A stretch of DNA of 64,000 nucleotides from Bradyrhizobium sp. (GTDB lineage: Bacteria > Pseudomonadota > Alphaproteobacteria > Rhizobiales > Xanthobacteraceae), in NCBI RefSeq assembly GCF_016219575.1, contig NZ_JACRMG010000009.1, positions 62,001 to 126,000 of the forward strand, read 5' to 3'. A program made the position numbers and the translations under genes. A model generated the notes under the pieces. That model saw only the letters and a program-made list of their open reading frames with translations. It had not been told where the DNA came from and ran no database searches. Numbering within the stretch: position 1 is the first letter of the stretch; every line of letters starts with the position of its first letter. Positions 60,982 to 64,000 of the stretch are shown here, piece after piece.

Positions 60982-61779
60982 ATGAGTTCTGCCATGAGCG
61001 AACTTCTTGTCGGCTGCCACGCCAAAATCCAAAGGGCCGAAGAAAATATCCGACATCTCAACCGCGAGATTAACGGATATGTTGCCTCAAGTTCCACATC
61101 ATATCGAATGATCAGAGAGTTCAGAAACGATGGGCGTCAATACGCATTTGTCGCGTTTGGCAACTCATCAGTGCCTCCAAGATTCGCGGTTCTTGCTGGT
61201 GAAATTGTCCACCAATTGCGTTCGAGCCTCGACCATCTTCTATGCGCCCTTGTAAAAAAGAGGGGCGGGAGGCCCAGTAGGAAACACCAATTCCCGATTT
61301 ATACCTCTGTCAGAGAGTTCGATAACGCGCGAGCGCGAGGAATCATTGATGGCGTCAGCGCGTCTGCTGAAGCACTCATCAGGTCCGTGCAGCCGTATAC
61401 GTCCCCTACACCAGACGACACGGTCCTTCACGTAGTCCAGCAGTTCGACAATCTTGACAAACACCAACTCCTTCTCGTGACCAGCACAGTCATGGCTATT
61501 GGGGACAAGATCAGAGTGAATCCCAAGGTTTCCGGCCTAGCGATCACTGGAATGACTCCGCCGTATCCGCGAAAGATTACTCGTGACGGCGTAGTTGTTT
61601 TTGGTATCGACTTGGCCCAACCAGCTACGGACACTGATTTCGATGCAGATGCGGATTTCGTTACGCATGTGGCTTTCGAGAAATGTGGGCGTGCCGAACT
61701 TGTGGAAATAATCAGTACTCTGACTGGCCTATTGCAGGGTACGGCCCATACCGTGAAGCTGTTCGAGTCGGAATTCTGA
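60982..61779 (+). CDS. Unclassified protein with HEPN-like R-x4-H motif
   Basis: The 265-residue protein is clearly lower in GC than its neighbours. An N-terminal helix (1-35) leads to the stretch LAGEIVHQLRSSLDHLLCAL, in which R80-x4-H85 has the spacing of a HEPN nuclease motif. A second conserved-looking motif, FDNLDKHQLLL (N157, D159, K160, H161), follows. I recall a widespread unnamed family with the same two motifs. ATG 60982 or ATG 60994 could be the start. It lies between the MFS exporter and the convergent response regulator. Transfer is likely; function is unknown. Confidence 0.7.
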   Translation: MSSAMSELLVGCHAKIQRAEENIRHLNREINGYVASSSTSYRMIREFRNDGRQYAFVAFGNSSVPPRFAVLAGEIVHQLRSSLDHLLCALVKKRGGRPSRKHQFPIYTSVREFDNARARGIIDGVSASAEALIRSVQPYTSPTPDDTVLHVVQQFDNLDKHQLLLVTSTVMAIGDKIRVNPKVSGLAITGMTPPYPRKITRDGVVVFGIDLAQPATDTDFDADADFVTHVAFEKCGRAELVEIISTLTGLLQGTAHTVKLFESEF

Positions 61780-61853
61780 TGGGCCAGTTCGTCGCGGCCG
61801 GTTCCCCCCGCCGGCCGGAGTTCACAGCGCAGTTAAATGAGCCACCGGCCTCG

Positions 61854-62243
61854 TCAGTCCGCCGCCGCCACCCGCGCGTCGATCTCCTCGCGCAACGCCG
61901 AGAAATCGATCGGCTTGGTCAGGAGCCCGCTGGCGCCGCCCTCCAGCGCCTTGCGCTTGGTGTCGGCATCGCCATAGGCGGTGATCATGATGACCGGCAC
62001 TTCTGGCCGCATCTCCTTGACCTTGGGCAGCATTTCCAGCCCCGTCATGCCGGGCATGTTGATGTCGGACAGGATCAGGATCAGCGAATGCTCTCTCGTC
62101 TCGCCGACGCGCACCAGCGCGTCCGGCGCGGAATTGGCGAAGTCCATGATGAAGCGCTCCGCACGCAGGTCGCGGCGGAATTGCTGGCGGAACAACGCCT
62201 CCACGTCGGGTTCGTCATCCACCACTAGAACCAGAACACTCAC
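61854..62243 (-). CDS. Stand-alone response regulator
   Basis: The 129-residue protein consists of a receiver domain only: acidic pocket D9/D10, phospho-acceptor D60 (LSDINMPGMTG), switch Thr in MITAYG and Lys in LLTKP. It has no output domain, so it probably acts by protein contact or as a phosphate relay, as CheY- or DivK-like proteins do. It follows the GAF histidine kinase by 2 bp on the same strand, so the kinase is its likely partner. Confidence 0.94.
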   Translation of the reverse strand: MSVLVLVVDDEPDVEALFRQQFRRDLRAERFIMDFANSAPDALVRVGETREHSLILILSDINMPGMTGLEMLPKVKEMRPEVPVIMITAYGDADTKRKALEGGASGLLTKPIDFSALREEIDARVAAAD

Positions 62244-62245
62244 GG

Positions 62246-64000
62246 CTATCCTCTGGATTTTTCTGCAAAATTGCTTGTTCGCGGCAACACGATGCGGAAT
62301 TCGGTGAAATGACCTTCGGAAGTATCCACGTCAATTGTGCCGCCATGTTGTTTCACGATGATGTCGTGGCTCATGGACAGGCCGAGGCCAGTCCCTTCGC
62401 CCGCCGGCTTGGTGGTGAAGAAGGGGTTGAACATCCTCTCCCTTACCTCGGGCGGAATACCGGTACCGTTGTCGCGGATGCGGATTTCGACGGCATCGCC
62501 GAGGCTTTTCGTGCTTGCCCGCAGCGTCGGCTCGAAGCGGGGCTCGCCGCCTTCCTTGCGACGCTTGGTCACGGCATAAAAACCATTCGAGACGAGATTG
62601 AGGAAGACGCGGGTAATCTCCTGTGGAAACAGGTCGACTTGGCCCGCCTCTGGATCGAAATCGCGCTCCAGCGTGACGTTGAAGTCCGGCTTCTCGGCGC
62701 GAGCGCCGTGATAGGCGAGGTTGAGGCTCTCGTCGAGCAGCGCGTTGATGTCGGACGGCCGGTGCTCGCCGCCGCCCTCGCGCGAATGCAGCAGCATGTT
62801 CTTGACGATGGAATCGGCGCGCTTGCCGTGCTGGACCACCTTTTCCAGATTGTCCTTCAACAGCCCCGTCAGTTCGTTGACTTCGGCGCGCATCTTGTCG
62901 CCGATGCCGGCCGGCTTGAGGACGTCGTTCAACTCCTCCGTTAATTCGGCGGACAGCGCCGCGAAATTGTTGACGAAGTTGAGCGGGTTCTTGATCTCGT
63001 GGGCGATGCCCGCAGTGAGCTGGCCGAGGGAAGCAAGCTTCTCGGTCTGTACCAGGCGGTCCTGCGCGGTGCGAAGATCGTCGAGGGATTGCGACAGGTC
63101 GCGGGTTCGCTGGTGCAGCTCCTTCAGCAGCCGGGCGTTTTCAATGGCGATCACCGCCTGTCTGGCGAATGTGCTTACCAGCTCGACCTGCTTGTCAGCG
63201 AAAGGACGCACTTCCTGCCGGTAGATGGCTATGCCACCAACCAATTCGTCCTCCTTCGACATTGGCACCAGCAGCAGGGTTCGGATACCAGCCACTTCGA
63301 CCGCTGCGACCGGCAAGGGGTCGCGGTCCAGGTAGGAGCGATGTTCGCGCATGTCGGGCACGTGTACCGCCCTTAGCGTTTGCCCAAGGACAGCGAGCGG
63401 GTTGTGGGGGCCGGGATGGACAGGGGTTCCGCTCTTCCACTGCTCGACGTAAGCCGGCGGCAGCGGGCCGTGGATTGCGACGCTGCGGAAATCTTCACCT
63501 TCTCGGAGCCACATTACGCCGCATTCCGCCTCGCAAAGCCGAGTTGCATTCGCCAGCATGCTTTGGAACACGGGCTCAAGCTCGCCCGGCGATGAGCTGA
63601 TGACTTGCAGCACCTCGGATGTCGCAACCTGCTGTTCCAGCGACTCCGACAGCTCGCGGGTGCGTTCCTGCACCTCCTCGAACAGGTGCACATTGCCGAT
63701 GGCGATCACCGCCTGGTCGGCGAAGGTTTGCAGCAGGCTGATCTGTTTCTCGCTGAAGGGATTCACCTCGGTCCGGCGCAGCACGATGCTGCCGATGCTT
63801 TCGCCCTCGCGGAGCAGCGGAACGGCAAGGACGGTCCGGACCTTGCTGCTGAGGGCGAATTCGCGTGAAACCGAAAACGCCTCAGCTTCGGGCGCCAGCA
63901 GGTCGTGCACATGCACGGATGTGTGATCGATGATGGCGCGCCCCGCCGCAAAGGCGCGGGTCATGGGCTGTCGATCCCAGACGGTCGGAATCGTCCCGTG
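62246..64000 (-). CDS. GAF-domain histidine kinase (N-terminus beyond the window)
   Basis: The frame is open to the window end, and the 12 codons before the first in-frame ATG (63962-63964) already read as part of a GAF domain, so the gene continues to the left of its start beyond 64000. Visible are the end of one GAF, a complete second GAF (about 130-290 of the visible part), a coiled coil, and HisKA with H in AHEIKNPLNFVNNF. The N box NLVSNGFYAV, G1 DNGTGI and G2 GTGLGLSMSHD follow. It has no membrane span. Its phosphate most likely goes to the response regulator 2 bp downstream. Confidence 0.92.
   Translation of the reverse strand, partial: HGTIPTVWDRQPMTRAFAAGRAIIDHTSVHVHDLLAPEAEAFSVSREFALSSKVRTVLAVPLLREGESIGSIVLRRTEVNPFSEKQISLLQTFADQAVIAIGNVHLFEEVQERTRELSESLEQQVATSEVLQVISSSPGELEPVFQSMLANATRLCEAECGVMWLREGEDFRSVAIHGPLPPAYVEQWKSGTPVHPGPHNPLAVLGQTLRAVHVPDMREHRSYLDRDPLPVAAVEVAGIRTLLLVPMSKEDELVGGIAIYRQEVRPFADKQVELVSTFARQAVIAIENARLLKELHQRTRDLSQSLDDLRTAQDRLVQTEKLASLGQLTAGIAHEIKNPLNFVNNFAALSAELTEELNDVLKPAGIGDKMRAEVNELTGLLKDNLEKVVQHGKRADSIVKNMLLHSREGGGEHRPSDINALLDESLNLAYHGARAEKPDFNVTLERDFDPEAGQVDLFPQEITRVFLNLVSNGFYAVTKRRKEGGEPRFEPTLRASTKSLGDAVEIRIRDNGTGIPPEVRERMFNPFFTTKPAGEGTGLGLSMSHDIIVKQHGGTIDVDTSEGHFTEFRIVLPRTSNFAEKSRG

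Noticed and set aside
61796..61816. GGCCGG / CCGGCC hairpin between the HEPN-like gene and the response regulator gene
   Set aside because: There is a 6-bp stem with a C-rich loop and no T-run; too weak to call a terminator.

Overview
The window looks like chromosomal DNA of a Bradyrhizobium-type alphaproteobacterium (Nitrobacteraceae). The basis is high GC, strong GC3 codon bias, Rhizobiales-typical families (NrsF-type anti-sigma, MucR, DUF2336, DUF5330, DUF1491, the TIGR03808/TIGR03809 pair, CtrA-type boxes) and at least six families of interspersed palindromic repeats of the kind found scattered in Bradyrhizobium genomes. No rRNA, tRNA, CRISPR array or intact insertion sequence was seen.

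Layout. 1-3.3 kb: end of an unknown gene, an enoyl-CoA hydratase, a secreted/anchored hypothetical protein, and an ECF sigma factor with its NrsF-like membrane anti-sigma. 3.3-10.1 kb: an accessory-looking stretch that opens with a decayed IS5-type transposase tail. It carries a triple-PAS adenylate cyclase, an FMN alpha-hydroxyacid dehydrogenase, a two-gene unit encoding a PD-(D/E)XK-like nuclease and a beta-CASP (RNase J-like) metallo-hydrolase, and a PPP-family phosphatase. 10.1-18.2 kb: DUF2336 protein, membrane diguanylate cyclase, an ECF sigma / anti-sigma / secreted subtilase operon, a likely small RNA with a strong terminator, and the TIGR03809/TIGR03808 convergent pair.

18.3-29.7 kb is mostly one minus-strand metabolic block. 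Methylmalonyl-CoA mutase (small subunit, GFA protein, large subunit), a TctCBA tricarboxylate-type transporter, the mutase chaperone GTPase MeaB and pyroglutamyl peptidase follow one another. Upstream of them lie folP-folB-folK, three overlapping or nearly abutting genes for folate synthesis. 29.9-46 kb carries housekeeping and envelope genes: DUF4332, DUF2267-like, HerA-like ATPase, GT87 and GT39 membrane glycosyltransferases, M20 dipeptidase, MucR, SufE, a DivJ/PdhS-like histidine kinase, a peptidoglycan-binding protein, and a DUF2336 gene divergent from a small protein plus lipoprotein pair. Two perfect CtrA-type boxes sit in that last divergent region.

46.3-52.8 kb holds an SGNH hydrolase followed by a minus-strand metal-efflux cassette (PepSY protein, cytochrome b561-like protein, RND adaptor, RND pump, DUF3240). 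The cassette is flanked by about 160-bp direct repeats derived from the 3' end of the SGNH gene. 52.8-64 kb: a LysR regulator divergent from an MBL-fold hydrolase, a split DUF1254/DUF1214 pair next to penicillin-binding protein 1A, a YcgN-type protein, an MFS drug exporter, an atypical lower-GC protein with a HEPN-like R-x4-H motif, and a response regulator plus GAF histidine kinase cut by the window end.

The observations I rate highest are five. First, the anti-sigma factor's periplasmic domain resembles the propeptide of the subtilase encoded next to it. Second, gene-end direct repeats bracket the RND cassette. Third, there is a two-nuclease plus phosphatase accessory unit. Fourth, there are paired CtrA boxes. 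Fifth, there is a candidate small RNA at about 15.95-16.07 kb. All assignments come from reading the sequence; no database search was run.
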